A DNA stretch of 64,000 nucleotides from Nocardia colli (lineage in GTDB: Bacteria > Actinomycetota > Actinomycetes > Mycobacteriales > Mycobacteriaceae): positions 806,001-870,000 of the forward strand of contig NZ_VXLC01000003.1 of NCBI RefSeq assembly GCF_008704205.1. The letters are read 5' to 3'. Shown here piece after piece: positions 8,307 through 18,317 of this stretch (positions are counted from its first letter, which is position 1; each line of letters starts with the position of its first letter). Made by a program: the position numbers and the translations under genes. The notes below the pieces were generated by a model. It made no database searches, was not told the origin of the DNA, and saw nothing but the letters and a program-made list of their open reading frames with translations.

Positions 8307-8579
8307 CTAGCGTTCACGGGTGATGCCGTCGGGGTCCGGCAGCGTCACGGTGATGGTGTCGATACCGGACTGCAACGAGCCGAAATAGAAGCTGACTCGG
8401 CAGCCCGGGGACAGCGCGTGCACGATCCGCACCAGGTCCTCGCGGCATTCGGCGGTGTACCAGTGGGTGACGCCGCGGGGCAGCCACTCCCAGGCCACGA
8501 GCGAACCGGCCTGGTCCAGCCGCTCGATCACCCCGCTGCGCGCGATCGCCTGCCAGCAGGTGCGCTCCGATTCGGTCAT
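8307..8579 (-). CDS. Small conserved hypothetical protein (90 aa)
   Basis: The ATG at 8579 has GAGGGA about seven bases upstream; a GTG at 8585 is also in frame. The 90-residue product is soluble, with a helical first half (MTESERTCWQAIARSG) and a beta-rich second half ending DPDGITRER. I recognise no domain. It lies 33 bp downstream of the NmrA-like gene on the same strand and may be its operon partner. Confidence 0.7.
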   Translation of the reverse strand: MTESERTCWQAIARSGVIERLDQAGSLVAWEWLPRGVTHWYTAECREDLVRIVHALSPGCRVSFYFGSLQSGIDTITVTLPDPDGITRER

Positions 8580-8612
8580 CTGCACTTCCCTCTGCGTCCG
8601 GTGGGCGGCTAC

Positions 8613-9254
8613 TCAGGCCGCACCCACGGTGAATCTGGTGCGGCGATGCACGGGCCGTTCGGCTTCGTCGAGTAGCGCGACCGCGAAGTCCTCCATCGAG
8701 ATGGTCGAGGTGCCGTCGGGACGGACGAGCAATTCGTCGACGCCGCGACGGTAGACGCCGGTGCGCTCGCCCGGCACCAGCTCGGCCGGTGGGCTCAAAT
8801 ACGTCCATTCCGTGACGGTTTCGGCCCGGCACAAGGCAAGCTGATCCGCGCAGGCCCTGGCTATCGGACGCAAGTGCGCCGGGAAGTCCGGGGTCTCGTG
8901 CAGCGTCGCACCCTCGGCGTCCGGGACCAGCAGCGTCGCCGCGCCACCGACGACCAACAGGCGGACTCCGTTGTGCGCCAACGCTTTCAATAGTACCGAG
9001 GTCAGTGCCGGAAGTTCGTGTTCCTGACCGGACGGTGGCCGGGTCGCGGTGATCACGAGATCCTGTCCGGCACTGAGTGTTACGACGTCTTCGAGGTCGG
9101 CGGCATCGCCGATCCGCACCTCGGCCGCGGCGGGTACGGCGGCCGCGCGGGCCGGGTCGCGGATCACCGCGACGACCTCGTGGCCGCGGGCCAATGCCTC
9201 GGTCACAACTCTGCTGCCCACATCGCCTGTCGCGCCGAACACCGTGATGCGCAT
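8613..9254 (-). CDS. NmrA/YtfG-like NAD(P)-binding reductase
   Basis: A 213-residue Rossmann protein starting MRITVFGATGDVGS, the GxxGxxG dinucleotide loop, followed by the RDPARA segment typical of NADPH-type atypical SDRs (SDR_a5/NmrA). No classical YxxxK is visible. Proteins of this group reduce quinones or flavin substrates or sense the NADP ratio. GGAGGAGAACGA precedes the ATG. It is divergent from a MarR gene, with 117 bp between them that contain clear dyads, so it is very likely the MarR target. Confidence 0.85.
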   Translation of the reverse strand: MRITVFGATGDVGSRVVTEALARGHEVVAVIRDPARAAAVPAAAEVRIGDAADLEDVVTLSAGQDLVITATRPPSGQEHELPALTSVLLKALAHNGVRLLVVGGAATLLVPDAEGATLHETPDFPAHLRPIARACADQLALCRAETVTEWTYLSPPAELVPGERTGVYRRGVDELLVRPDGTSTISMEDFAVALLDEAERPVHRRTRFTVGAA

Positions 9255-9286
9255 GATTCGTTCTCCTCCGGACTCGTTTCAGTTTG

Positions 9287-9318
9287 CTTAGCTCTAAGTA
9301 ACTTAACTTAGCGCTGAG
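9287..9318. promoter_or_regulatory. Double palindromic operator between reductase and marR genes
   Basis: CTTAGCTCTAAG (9287-9298) and CTTAGCGCTGAG (9307-9318) are two near-identical 12-bp palindromes whose starts are exactly 20 bp apart, two helical turns. Another small dyad, TAAGTAACTTA, bridges them. They lie 33 bp upstream of the reductase start, as expected for binding of two MarR dimers on one face of the DNA. Confidence 0.7.
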
Positions 9319-9335
9319 CAATTCCGCGCCATGAG

Positions 9336-9355
9336 ATACCTCACCGCTGAGGTAT
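9336..9355. promoter_or_regulatory. Inverted repeat just upstream of the marR start
   Basis: ATACCTCA and TGAGGTAT form a perfect 8-bp inverted repeat around CCGC, ending 16 bp before the marR GTG. It could be a second, autoregulatory operator or a leader hairpin. Confidence 0.55.
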
Positions 9356-9371
9356 TGGCTAGAGTGCGGGG

Positions 9372-9866
9372 GTGACCGATCATGTCGACCGTGTGCTCAC
9401 GCAATGGCAGGCTCAACGCCCCGACCTGGACGTCTCGTCCATGGCCGTGTTCGGGCGGCTGTCCAGACTGACCCAGTTCACCGGCGCCGAGCTGCGCAAA
9501 ACCTTTGCCGCGCACGGCCTCGACGCCGCATCCTTCGACGTCCTGGCCACGCTGCGGCGCAGCGATCCGCCGCACCGCCTGACCCCGACCGAGCTGATGC
9601 ACTCGTCGATGGTCACGTCCGGCGCCATCACGCAACGGCTGGATCGCCTCGAAGAACGCGGCCTGGTCCGCCGGTCGCCCAGCGAATCGGACGGCCGCGG
9701 CATCCAGGTCTCACTCACCGATGCGGGCCACAAGCTCATCGATGACGCACTCCCCGACCACGTCGCCACCGAGCAGCGCTTACTCGACCCGCTCACCCCG
9801 AAGCAGCGTACGGCGCTGGCCGACACGTTGCGGGTGCTGCTCGAATCCCTCGGCGACGCAATCTGA
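9372..9866 (+). CDS. MarR-family transcriptional regulator
   Basis: The 164-residue protein has the winged-helix core: LTPTELMHSSMVTSGAITQ as the recognition helix region, then LDRLEERGLVRRSPSESDGR, the family's wing with its DxR signature, and a long C-terminal dimerisation helix. It starts at the GTG at 9372. MarR proteins bind as dimers to short palindromes and are released by phenolic or oxidant ligands. The dyads in the shared promoter and the divergent NmrA-like reductase suggest local control of a quinone or oxidative-stress response. Confidence 0.9.
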   Translation: MTDHVDRVLTQWQAQRPDLDVSSMAVFGRLSRLTQFTGAELRKTFAAHGLDAASFDVLATLRRSDPPHRLTPTELMHSSMVTSGAITQRLDRLEERGLVRRSPSESDGRGIQVSLTDAGHKLIDDALPDHVATEQRLLDPLTPKQRTALADTLRVLLESLGDAI

Positions 9867-9892
9867 TTCGACGCCGCGCCCCTTCATGCCGG

Positions 9893-9924
9893 CCCGCACG
9901 ATATCGCCGGCTGATTCCTGCGCG
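9893..9924. repeat. Dispersed palindrome, inverted and diverged copy
   Basis: Read on the minus strand the segment is CGCGCAGGAATCAGCCGGC followed by GATATCGTGCGGG, matching the copy at 6153-6190 in both arms and centre with a few substitutions. It lies between the convergent marR gene and the membrane protein gene. Confidence 0.65.
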
Positions 9925-9945
9925 TCACCTCAATGGACGCGCTGG

Positions 9946-10401
9946 TCAGGCATGCGGTAGCGCGGCGACCAGACCGCGAATGTAGTTGACGCGCTGCTCT
10001 GTATCGAAGACCTGCGCGCGGTCGGTGATCTTGACCTGGGTCGCGTAGTAGAACCCGGCCCCCTGAACGCTCACCTGCACGAACCCCTGGATCTTCTCCT
10101 CCTTGACCGCCAGGAACAGCAGCCCGAGCAGGCAGAAGACAAACAGCAGGATGGCCAGCACGATCGCGTACGACGGAATGCGCTGATCGACGCTCGTCTG
10201 ATTGGTGACGATCCACGTGGTGCCTGCCAGCGGATGCTGCCCGGACGGTGTCAGCACGTGCGTACCGGTACACCCGATATCGCCCACCGTCACCAAAACC
10301 GGCTCCGGACTCCACTGCGGCGGAGGCGGTTCCGGACCGGAGACCCACTGCGGCCGAGCCATGCCGGACTCGGACGGCCGGGCAATAGCTTCATCGGACA
10401 T
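9946..10401 (-). CDS. Hypothetical single-pass membrane protein
   Basis: The ATG at 10401 is preceded by GAAGGAGGTGCTGGTG; a longer frame to 10449 has no such site. The 151-residue protein has a Pro-rich N-terminal part (PEPPPPQWSPEP), a soluble segment with a lone cysteine (DIGCTGTHV), one strong transmembrane helix near residues 94-116 and a cytosolic tail (KEEKIQGFVQVSVQGAGFYY). No signal peptide. I recognise no family. Confidence 0.7.
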   Translation of the reverse strand: MSDEAIARPSESGMARPQWVSGPEPPPPQWSPEPVLVTVGDIGCTGTHVLTPSGQHPLAGTTWIVTNQTSVDQRIPSYAIVLAILLFVFCLLGLLFLAVKEEKIQGFVQVSVQGAGFYYATQVKITDRAQVFDTEQRVNYIRGLVAALPHA

Positions 10402-10564
10402 CACCAGCACCTCCTTCGCCATTGCCGAGGGAAGGATCCCCCCGCACACATCGGCTGGCGAGTCCTCGTCGCCGCATCATCGCCAGCCGAGGAACCTTCC
10501 AATCTACTACTCGTCAATGCCGCTCGACAACTAGCAGATCCTCGGCAAATATCGATCGGACGCG

Positions 10565-10876
10565 ATGATTGCGCAGGTAGACGACGAAACGCCGCCTACC
10601 GGGATGCCAGCCAGACCACCACCCCCGGCCGACGGGCGACCGATCAGCGCTCGGTGCGAGCAGGCGATAGCGGACGTCGAAACTCGGCATGTCGACCCGA
10701 TTCTGCCGGTCACCACCGAGGTCGTGCGGGTGTGGGCGCGGATCAGCGTCCGGCCGATCAATATGGCCGACGGGTTCATCGCGGCGACTGCGTTGGTGCA
10801 TGGTCTCGCCGTCGTCACTCGGAATGTGCAGCACTTCCAGGAGACGGGGGCCGCGGTGCTCAACCCGTTCGGGTGA
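10565..10876 (+). pseudogene. Remnant of a PIN-domain (VapC-type) toxin
   Basis: Residues after about 30 read like the C-terminal half of a PIN domain: a helix with VTTEVVRVWARIS, then the acidic motif MADGFIAATALVHGLAVVTRN and the ending HFQETGAAVLNPFG, which is the usual close of VapC toxins. The N-terminal DTN-type strand with the first catalytic aspartate is missing; the preceding 25 residues are a Pro-rich run unlike any PIN domain. No antitoxin gene is visible upstream. I take it as a truncated, inactive toxin gene. Confidence 0.7.
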
Positions 10877-10886
10877 GCACCGGTGG

Positions 10887-11999
10887 TCAGTGGGTGTCGA
10901 AGGCGCGGAGGAGTTCTTCGGCGGCGAGGGCTGCGGTGAGGGTGCCGTCGCGGACTCGGCTTTCCACTTGGGCGCGAATGGCTTTCACGTTGGGGTTGTC
11001 GGCCAGGCGGCGCAGGAGTTGGTCGTGCACCATGGTCCAGGTCCAGTTGATCTGCTGGCGGCGGCGCTTTTCGTCGAATTCGCCTGCGTCGGTGAGGACT
11101 CGGCGGTGTTCGAGAACGGTGGACCAGAACTTGTCCAGGCCGATGCCTTCCAGGCCGCTCATGGTGAGCACCGGCGGGCGCCACAGGGCGTCGTGCGGGT
11201 GGATCAGGCGCAATGCGCCGGCCAGTTCGCGGGCGGCGGACTTGGCTTCCAGCTCATGCTTGCCGTCGGCCTTGTTGACCGCGACCAGGTCGGCCAGTTC
11301 CAGCACGCCTTTCTTGATGCCCTGCAACTGATCTCCGGTGCGGGCCAGGGTGAGGAAGCAGAACACGTCGACCATGTTGGCGACGGTCACCTCGGATTGG
11401 CCGACGCCGACGGTCTCCACCAGGATCACGTCGTAGCCGGCGGCCTCGAGCAGCACGATGGTCTCACGGGTCGCCTTGGCCACGCCGCCGAGCGTGCCCG
11501 CGGTGGGTGACGGACGGATATACGCGTTGCGCTCCACCGAAAGTCGTGCCATCCGGGTCTTGTCGCCGAGGATGGAACCGCCGGTGCGGGTGGACGACGG
11601 ATCGACCGCGAGCACCGCGACCCGATGCCCCTTGCCGATCAGATCCATGCCGAGCGCGTCGATGAACGTCGACTTGCCCACACCCGGAACTCCGGTGATG
11701 CCAACCCGATTCGACACCACGGCGTTCTCGGAACTGTGCGCGTCCGGCGTCAGCTTCAGCAGCAACCGCTGCGCGAGATCCCGGTGATCCGCGCGCGTCG
11801 ATTCGACCAGGGTGATCGCCCGCGCCAGCGCGGCCCGCTCCCCCGCACGTACCGCGTCCGCCATCGCATCGACATCGATCGCCCGTCCCCGTCCCGCCGA
11901 CCGGCCGTTGTCCGCCGACGCGCCGGGGCGACCTTCAGCGGACGAATCCGCTCGAAGGTCGCCGTCGGCCGAGGGAGCGACAGAGTTGTGCTCGCTCAT
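10887..11999 (-). CDS. meaB: Methylmalonyl-CoA mutase-associated GTPase MeaB
   Basis: A G3E-family P-loop GTPase of 370 residues with [11 protein letters not shown] (Walker A), [19 protein letters not shown] (switch region typical of MeaB/ArgK), [12 protein letters not shown] (Walker B) and NKAD (guanine specificity). It protects and reloads adenosylcobalamin in methylmalonyl-CoA mutase. The first 45 residues are a variable, charged extension. Its ATG overlaps the mutB stop by four bases, so mutA, mutB and meaB form one operon. M. tuberculosis Rv1496 is the counterpart. Confidence 0.95.
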   Translation of the reverse strand: MSEHNSVAPSADGDLRADSSAEGRPGASADNGRSAGRGRAIDVDAMADAVRAGERAALARAITLVESTRADHRDLAQRLLLKLTPDAHSSENAVVSNRVGITGVPGVGKSTFIDALGMDLIGKGHRVAVLAVDPSSTRTGGSILGDKTRMARLSVERNAYIRPSPTAGTLGGVAKATRETIVLLEAAGYDVILVETVGVGQSEVTVANMVDVFCFLTLARTGDQLQGIKKGVLELADLVAVNKADGKHELEAKSAARELAGALRLIHPHDALWRPPVLTMSGLEGIGLDKFWSTVLEHRRVLTDAGEFDEKRRRQQINWTWTMVHDQLLRRLADNPNVKAIRAQVESRVRDGTLTAALAAEELLRAFDTH

Positions 12000-14290
12000 T
12001 CGCCCTCGGCGGAATCCTCGGCACCGCTGCCGCTTTCGGACCCTAACTCGGGATGACCGAGTTCGGTGGCCAGCTTCTTCAGCAGATCGATCGCGGCGTC
12101 CGCGATGACAGTTCCGGGCGGGAAGATCGCCGCGGCACCGGCCTCGTACAGCGCGTCGAAATCACCGGGCGGGATGACGCCGCCGACGATGACCATGATG
12201 TCGGGTCGCCCCGCATCGGCCAGCGCCTGCCGCAGGGCGGGCACCAGCGTGAGGTGGCCGGCCGCCAGCGAGGACACGCCGACGACGTGCACGTCGTTGT
12301 CCGCCGCCTGCTGCGCCACCTCTTCGGGGGTCTGGAACAGCGGGCCCACGTCCACGTCGAAGCCGAGATCGGCAAAGGCGGTGGCGATCACCTTCTGGCC
12401 GCGGTCATGCCCGTCCTGCCCCATTTTCGCGACGAGGATACGCGGGCGACGGCCTTCCGCCTCGGCGAACTCCTCGACGAGATCGCTCGCCTTGGTGATG
12501 TTGCTGACCTTCCCTGCCTCGTCGCGGTACACACCCGAGAGGGTACGGATCTCGGCCTGGTGGCGGCCGTAGACCTTCTCCAGCGCGTCGGAGATCTCAC
12601 CGACGGTCGCCTTGGCGCGCGCGGCGTTGATGGCCAGGGCCAGCAGGTTGTTCTCCATGCCGCCCGCCGAAGAGCTTGCCGCACGGGTCAATTCGGCCAG
12701 CGCGCGTTCGACCTCGGCCGAATCCCGGTCGGCGCGCAGCTGCCGCAGCTTCTCGATCTGCTCGGCGCGCACCCGCGAGTTCTCCACCTTGAGGACCTCG
12801 ACCTGCTGGTCCTCCTCGGCCTGATACTTGTTGATGCCGATCACCGGCTGCTGCCCGGTGTCGATGCGTGCCTGCGTGCGCGCGGCGGCCTCCTCGATGC
12901 GCAGCTTCGGGATGCCCTCGCCGATCGCCTGCGCCATCCCGCCGTGCGCCTCCACCTCGGCGATGTGCGCCCGCGCCCGGTTGGCCAGCTGATGGGTGAG
13001 CCACTCGACGTAATACGAACCGCCCCAAGGATCTACCGGGCGGGTGGTCTTGGACTCCTGCTGGATGAGCAGCTGAGTGTTGCGCGCGATGCGGGCGGAG
13101 AAGTCCGTCGGCAGGGCGAGCGCCTCGTCGAGCGCGTTGGTGTGCAGCGACTGGGTGTGGCCCTGGGTCGCGGCCATCGCCTCGATGCAGGTGCGCGCGA
13201 CGTTGTTGTAGGCGTCCTGCGCGGTGAGCGACCACCCGGAGGTCTGCGAATGGGTGCGCAGCGACAGCGATTTCGAGCTCTTCGGCTCGAATTTCGCGAC
13301 CAGCTCGCTCCACAGCAGCCGCCCGGCGCGCAGCTTGGCCACCTCCATGAAGAAGTTCATGCCGATGGCCCAGAAGAACGACAGCCGCGGCGCGAACTTG
13401 TCCACCTCCATGCCCGCGTCGATGCCGGCCCGGATGTACTCGACGCCGTCGGCGAGGGTGTAGGCCAGCTCCAGGTCGGCGGTCGCGCCGGCTTCCTGAA
13501 TGTGGTAGCCGGAGATGGAGATCGAGTTGAACTTCGGCATCTTCGCGCTGGTGAAGGCGAAGATGTCGGAGATGATCCGCATCGAGGGCTTCGGCGGGTA
13601 GATGTAGGTGTTGCGGACCATGAACTCCTTCAGAATGTCGTTCTGAATGGTTCCGGCCAGCAGCTCCGGTCCGACGCCCTGTTCCTCTGCCGCAACGACA
13701 TACAGCGCGAGGATCGGCAGCACCGCGCCGTTCATCGTCATCGACACGCTGACCTGGTCGAGCGGGATGTGATCGAAGAGCTGACGCATGTCGAGGATGG
13801 AGTCGATGGCCACACCGGCCATGCCCACGTCGCCCTGCACCCGCGGGTGATCGGAGTCGTAACCGCGGTGTGTGGCGAGGTCGAAGGCGACCGATAGGCC
13901 CTTCTGCCCGGCCTGAAGGTTGCGGCGGTAGAACGCATTCGAGTCCGCGGCGGTGGAGAAGCCCGCGTACTGGCGGATGGTCCACGGCTGGTTGACGTAC
14001 ATCGTCGGGTAGGGACCGCGGACGAACGGCGCGACGCCGGGCACGCTGTCGAGCGGATAGCCCTCGGCCACAACGGCATCCCGGTCGGCCTTGGTGAATA
14101 CCGGTGGCACGTCGATACCTTCGGGCGTCGACCAGACCAGTTGCTCGGGCGCGTAGTGATTCGCCTTCGCTGCCTCGCCGATGTAGGACTCGACCTGCGC
14201 GGGGTCCACGGCGGCGGGCTCCGGGGCGTGCTCGGCCAGCGGCACCTCGGCGAAATTGCCGATCACGTGCTTGATTTCACGAGTAGTCAT
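11996..14290 (-). CDS. mutB: Methylmalonyl-CoA mutase large subunit
   Basis: The 764-residue catalytic subunit has the substrate-binding TIM barrel ([44 protein letters not shown]) and a C-terminal B12-binding domain with the DxHxxG signature in GQDGHDRG near residue 630, followed by VSSLAAGH and GGVIPPGD. It interconverts methylmalonyl-CoA and succinyl-CoA with adenosylcobalamin, the route that consumes propionyl-CoA from odd-chain and branched lipids. The start at 14290 shares a base with the mutA stop; a longer open frame upstream of it is only antisense-phase read-through of mutA. Confidence 0.97.
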   Translation of the reverse strand: MTTREIKHVIGNFAEVPLAEHAPEPAAVDPAQVESYIGEAAKANHYAPEQLVWSTPEGIDVPPVFTKADRDAVVAEGYPLDSVPGVAPFVRGPYPTMYVNQPWTIRQYAGFSTAADSNAFYRRNLQAGQKGLSVAFDLATHRGYDSDHPRVQGDVGMAGVAIDSILDMRQLFDHIPLDQVSVSMTMNGAVLPILALYVVAAEEQGVGPELLAGTIQNDILKEFMVRNTYIYPPKPSMRIISDIFAFTSAKMPKFNSISISGYHIQEAGATADLELAYTLADGVEYIRAGIDAGMEVDKFAPRLSFFWAIGMNFFMEVAKLRAGRLLWSELVAKFEPKSSKSLSLRTHSQTSGWSLTAQDAYNNVARTCIEAMAATQGHTQSLHTNALDEALALPTDFSARIARNTQLLIQQESKTTRPVDPWGGSYYVEWLTHQLANRARAHIAEVEAHGGMAQAIGEGIPKLRIEEAAARTQARIDTGQQPVIGINKYQAEEDQQVEVLKVENSRVRAEQIEKLRQLRADRDSAEVERALAELTRAASSSAGGMENNLLALAINAARAKATVGEISDALEKVYGRHQAEIRTLSGVYRDEAGKVSNITKASDLVEEFAEAEGRRPRILVAKMGQDGHDRGQKVIATAFADLGFDVDVGPLFQTPEEVAQQAADNDVHVVGVSSLAAGHLTLVPALRQALADAGRPDIMVIVGGVIPPGDFDALYEAGAAAIFPPGTVIADAAIDLLKKLATELGHPELGSESGSGAEDSAEGE

Positions 14291-16167
14291 CAGGCTCCCA
14301 CCTTCTCCAACAGGCCGGACAACGCGGCGACCGCATCGATCTTCGCCGCGAGGAATCCGTCCGGACGCTGCGCGTCGGCCAGCTCGGCCACCGCCTTCGC
14401 GGCTCCGGCCAGTAGCACCGTGTCCACGCCTGCGGCGCGCAACTGCTCCACGGCCGCACCGGCTTCCGTGCCGTAGCGCTTGTCCGAACCACACAGCACC
14501 GCGATCGGCGCACCCGCCTCGGTGGCCGCGGCGGCGATGGCGTCCACCGCCAATGGTCCGGGATTGACGGACTCGATTCCACCGGAGGCCAACAGGTTTG
14601 CGATGAAGGTCACTCGGACGTTGTGTTCGGCCACCGAACCGAGCGGCACCAGCAGCGCCTTCGGCCGGGAGCCGTGCTCGGCCAGATAAGCGTCGGACCG
14701 GTTGCGCAGCGCCTCGAACGTGGCACCGTAACGAGCCACGCGGTTGTCTGCGCGCGCCGCCTCGGACAGCGGGCGCTCGGCCAGGTTCGGAAATTCGTTC
14801 ACGCCGGTCACGGACGTCTTCCGGTGTGCGACATCGGCATCGCGGGCCGCCTTGGTTTCCGCGATGCGCTCGGCGAGCAGGCCGGAATCCAGCGCGGCGA
14901 GATAGCCACCCGCGGCCTCGATTTCCTGCATGAACTCCCACGCCTTCGCGGCGAGCGCGCCGGTGAGATCCTCGACGAACCAGGAACCGGCGCCCGGGTC
15001 CTGTACGAAGCCGAGGCGGGATTCCTCGAGCAGCAGCAGCTGGGTGTTGCGCGCCATGCGGTCCGCGAACGACTTCGAGACGCCGAGTTCGCCGGCGGGC
15101 AGCGCCGAATCGAAGGTCAGCACGGTCACCGCGTCCGCCCCGCCCACGCCGGCACCGAACGCCGCGAGGGTGGTGCGCAGCAGGTTCACCCACGGGTCGC
15201 GCTGGGTCATCATGGCCGCTGAGGTCACCGCGTGCTGCGGTGCGCCACCGAAATCCGGTGCGCCGCAGACGTGCGCGACGCGGGCCCAGAGTTGGCGGGC
15301 GGCACGGAATTTGGCGACCGTGGCGAACTGGTCGTCGGTCGCGGCGAAGCGGAAGGTCAGCTGCTCCAACGCATCCGCGATGTCGAGTCCCTCGCTGAGC
15401 GCGCGCAGGTAGGCCAGGCCCGCGGCGACGGCGGCGCCGAGTTCCTGGGCATCGGAGGCGCCGGCGTTGTGGAATACGGTGCCGTCCACGGTGATCGCGC
15501 GCACGGTCTCCGCCCGCGCCACCGCGTTGGCGGCCAGGGTCACCGTGTCGGCGAGCTCGATATCGGCGATTCCGGCGAACCGGCTGGTGAGCGGCGCCGC
15601 GCCCAGCCAGACGTGAATGTCCCTGCGGGAGGTCGCCGCATAACCGTCGAGCGCGCTGTACAGCTGTGCGGCCGCGTCTGCGGTCGCGGTTCCCGCGTCC
15701 AACGTCACCGGAGCCAGGTCGAACAGCAGTCCGGACAGCGCGGCAGGCAATTCCACCGCAGGCACGCCGTTTTCGCCGACCCCGAGCCATACGGCGCTGA
15801 TGCCGTTGCCCAGGCCGGCCATGATCTCCCGGTTCACCGCGGCCGCGTCGCGACCGTCGAAATGCGCGCTCACGTGCCAGCCGCGATGCACGTCGCGGGT
15901 GGCGTCGCTGCCGCGCACGAACGGATACGCGCCCGGCAGCGGCTGCTCGGGCAGTTCGTCCCGACGCGTGTACAGCGGGGCGATGGTCAGCCCGTCGTAG
16001 GTCGTCTCATCGAGCAGGTGCTCTGGTTCCGCCGGCAGTTCGGCGACCTCGACCCGCCGGACCTTCGCCAGCACCCCGGCCACACCCTTGCGCCACGCGG
16101 CGAACTGCGGAACCGGATCCGCGCCCGCAGGCGCCGATCCCGGTCCGGGCTCTGAAGCAATCGGCAT
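14290..16167 (-). CDS. mutA: Methylmalonyl-CoA mutase small subunit
   Basis: This 625-residue protein is a mutase-fold paralogue of MutB and pairs with it. It keeps barrel segments such as [18 protein letters not shown] and [15 protein letters not shown], but the C-terminal cobalamin-binding region reads [10 protein letters not shown] in place of DxHxxG, as expected for the non-catalytic subunit. I prefer the ATG at 16167, with AGAGGAA upstream, over the in-frame GTG at 16188. It is the first gene of the mutA-mutB-meaB operon and is divergent from the TVP38 gene. Confidence 0.94.
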   Translation of the reverse strand: MPIASEPGPGSAPAGADPVPQFAAWRKGVAGVLAKVRRVEVAELPAEPEHLLDETTYDGLTIAPLYTRRDELPEQPLPGAYPFVRGSDATRDVHRGWHVSAHFDGRDAAAVNREIMAGLGNGISAVWLGVGENGVPAVELPAALSGLLFDLAPVTLDAGTATADAAAQLYSALDGYAATSRRDIHVWLGAAPLTSRFAGIADIELADTVTLAANAVARAETVRAITVDGTVFHNAGASDAQELGAAVAAGLAYLRALSEGLDIADALEQLTFRFAATDDQFATVAKFRAARQLWARVAHVCGAPDFGGAPQHAVTSAAMMTQRDPWVNLLRTTLAAFGAGVGGADAVTVLTFDSALPAGELGVSKSFADRMARNTQLLLLEESRLGFVQDPGAGSWFVEDLTGALAAKAWEFMQEIEAAGGYLAALDSGLLAERIAETKAARDADVAHRKTSVTGVNEFPNLAERPLSEAARADNRVARYGATFEALRNRSDAYLAEHGSRPKALLVPLGSVAEHNVRVTFIANLLASGGIESVNPGPLAVDAIAAAATEAGAPIAVLCGSDKRYGTEAGAAVEQLRAAGVDTVLLAGAAKAVAELADAQRPDGFLAAKIDAVAALSGLLEKVGA

Positions 16168-16349
16168 AGCTTGCTGTTCCTCTTCCACTCGACTGCAGGC
16201 GCACCCGTCATGTGTGCCGAAACCGCCGCATTCGCCCAGTTCAGCGACTACTTTGGTTAACGAGCATTCGTCCCGTTTCTTCTGATGCTAGCGGGAGTCC
16301 TGCAACGTGTTGTCCCCTAGTACCAGTACCACCCGGTAACCTGACCCCG

Positions 16350-17030
16350 GTGACCAGGCTGATCCGTGACCCGCGCGTGCTGGCGTTGCTCGCCGGCCTC
16401 GTCGTGTTGTTCGTCGCCGCGATGCTGGTCCCGCTACCGAGCCCGCGCCAGATCCAGGACTGGGCGACCTCGGTCGGCCCGATCTTCCCGTTGCTGTTCT
16501 TCGTGGTGCACGCGCTGGTGACGGTCGCGCCGATCCCGCGCACGGTGTTCACGGTGAGCGCCGGGTTGCTGTTCGGTCCGGTGCTCGGCATCGCGCTCGC
16601 GGTCGGGGCGACCACGGTCAGCGCGGCCCTCGCCATCCTGCTGGTGCGCGCGCTGGACCGCGAACAGGTCGCCTCCCGACTCACCCACCCGGCCGTGCGC
16701 GCCGTCGACGATCGCTTGCAGCGACGCGGCTGGCTGGCCGTCGGCTCGCTGCGCCTGATCGCCGCCGTCCCGTTCTCGGTGATCAACTACTGCTGCGGGC
16801 TGTCCTCGATCCGCTTCTGGCCGTACATGATCGCCACCCTGATCGGCGTCCTCCCCGGCACCATCGGCACGGTCATCCTCGGCGACGCCCTCACCGGCAC
16901 CACCCACCCCGCCTTGATCGTGTTCTCGGCCGTCCTGATCGCCGTCGGCTTGATCGGGCTTGTGGTCGACGCGCGCTGGAACACCGACGCCGTCCCACTC
17001 ACCGAGGAACCTGTAACGGTCCCCAAGTAA
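16350..17030 (+). CDS. TVP38/TMEM64 (DedA-like) membrane protein
   Basis: The 226-residue protein has about six hydrophobic segments and the family core: FVVHALVTVAPIPRTVFTVSAG, LLFGPVLGIALA and the later INYCCGLSS with a re-entrant PGTIGTVILG loop. DedA/TVP38 proteins are scramblases or transporters of lipid carriers; the activity of this branch is not known. The GTG at 16350 is the most plausible start, since the open frame further upstream lies in the divergent mutA promoter. The neighbourhood matches Rv1491c next to mutA in M. tuberculosis. Confidence 0.85.
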   Translation: MTRLIRDPRVLALLAGLVVLFVAAMLVPLPSPRQIQDWATSVGPIFPLLFFVVHALVTVAPIPRTVFTVSAGLLFGPVLGIALAVGATTVSAALAILLVRALDREQVASRLTHPAVRAVDDRLQRRGWLAVGSLRLIAAVPFSVINYCCGLSSIRFWPYMIATLIGVLPGTIGTVILGDALTGTTHPALIVFSAVLIAVGLIGLVVDARWNTDAVPLTEEPVTVPK

Positions 17031-17181
17031 GCAACCCGCAGCTCGCGCGCTCGAACCGCACGCGATAGACAAGGCCTGTCGGACAGCGCGACCATGTAGA
17101 GCTTCGCGGCCTCAGCGAAATCCGCACATCGGAAGATCCGCGGCACCGGCAGCTTCGAGATACCCCGGCCACCGGAAAGTG

Positions 17182-17259
17182 CCGCCGCACACCCCTTGAT
17201 TTCCCGCACACGCAATCGCATGCGAATCGATGTGCGGCAAATCAGGAAGTGTGCGGCGG
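17182..17259. repeat. Long nested hairpin between convergent genes, related to the dispersed palindromes
   Basis: Three stem blocks stack: CCGCCGCACAC (17182) with GTGTGCGGCGG (17249), TGATTT with AAATCA, and CCGCACA with TGTGCGG, leaving a 20-base loop rich in GCATGC. The block order resembles the two-block stems of the tandem array at 40.5 kb. It sits between the stops of the TVP38 and protease genes and could terminate both transcripts. Confidence 0.8.
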
Positions 17260-17264
17260 GGCGT

Positions 17265-18197
17265 TCAGTCGACGGTCAGTTCGATGGGGACGGCGATCAC
17301 GTCGACCATGGCGCCGTTGCGCAGGACGGTGACGGGGAGTTTGATGCCGATGGCGTCGGCGAAGAGCTGGCGTTGAATGCCTTGGGCGTCACGGACTTCC
17401 GCGCGGGCGACGCTGAGCACGAGGTCGCCGCGGCGGAGGCCGGCTTGCTCGGCCGGGCCGCCGCGGACGACCTCCATGATGCGGACGCCGGCCGCTTGGC
17501 CGGTGCGGGCGGCGACGGTGGCGGGAAGCGGGGCGGGCATGCCGACCAGGCCGAGGTAGGCGCGGCGGACGCGGCCTTCGGTGTGCAGGGTGCCGATGAT
17601 GCGGCGGGTGGTGGCGTTGATCGGAATGGCCAGGCCGAGACCGATACCCGCGACGGCGGTGTTGATGCCGACCACGCGACCGGCCGAATCCGACAGTGCG
17701 CCACCGGAATTGCCGGGGTTGAGGGCGGCGTCGGTTTGGATCACGTCTTCGATCACGCGTCCCGCGCGACGCGAGGCGACGGGTACCGCACGACCCAGCG
17801 CGCTCACCACGCCGGCGGTGACCGAACCGGCGAGGCCCAGCGGGCTGCCCACGGCGACCACCAGCTGGCCTACGACGAGTTCGTCCGCGTCTCCCAGCGT
17901 GACCGCTCCCGGCGCACCATTACGTGAACGCAACACCGCGAGATCCGACAGCGGATCAATGCCGACGACATCGAATTTGGCTTCCACCCCGTCTGCAAAT
18001 ACGACCTCACCGTTGGTCGCCGATCCGATGACGTGCGCGTTCGTCAGCATGAATCCGTCATCGGTGAACACCACCGCCGACCCGCTTCCCCGCCGGGTGC
18101 GCACGCTGGCCACATGCGGCGTAACCGACGCGGCCACCCGAATCACCGTGCGCGAATAGGCATCCATCGCGGCGTCATCGTCCACGTCGACCACCAC
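17265..18197 (-). CDS. HtrA-like trypsin-type serine protease with PDZ domain, no membrane anchor
   Basis: A 310-residue protein with the complete triad: TNAHVI, DLAVLR and GNSGG within DAALNPGNSGGALSDSAG. A C-terminal PDZ domain (about 215-305) includes YLGLVG and GGPAEQAGLRRGDLV. No signal peptide or transmembrane helix precedes the protease domain; the protein starts MVVDVDDDAAM, so it is either cytosolic or exported in an unusual way, unlike the membrane-bound PepD/HtrA proteins of mycobacteria. Two strong dyad elements lie upstream. It converges on the TVP38 gene across a long hairpin. Confidence 0.88.
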   Translation of the reverse strand: MVVDVDDDAAMDAYSRTVIRVAASVTPHVASVRTRRGSGSAVVFTDDGFMLTNAHVIGSATNGEVVFADGVEAKFDVVGIDPLSDLAVLRSRNGAPGAVTLGDADELVVGQLVVAVGSPLGLAGSVTAGVVSALGRAVPVASRRAGRVIEDVIQTDAALNPGNSGGALSDSAGRVVGINTAVAGIGLGLAIPINATTRRIIGTLHTEGRVRRAYLGLVGMPAPLPATVAARTGQAAGVRIMEVVRGGPAEQAGLRRGDLVLSVARAEVRDAQGIQRQLFADAIGIKLPVTVLRNGAMVDVIAVPIELTVD

Positions 18198-18317
18198 CCC
18201 TGATTACACGTTGGCACCAACCCCTCCAGCATGCCCGCACTCCGCGTGCGGCGCACCGTGTTCACCAGAGGCGCAACCAAATCGACCGCCCGCCGTCACC
18301 TCAACGGCCACAGCCGA

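Noticed and set aside
12053..13897. 614-residue plus-strand frame antisense to mutB
   Set aside because: Third-position GC bias of mutB keeps the opposite strand open; no domain and no ribosome site support it.
14291..15790. 500-residue upstream extension of mutB
   Set aside because: The extension is an off-frame reading of mutA; the mutB homology begins at the ATG at 14290.
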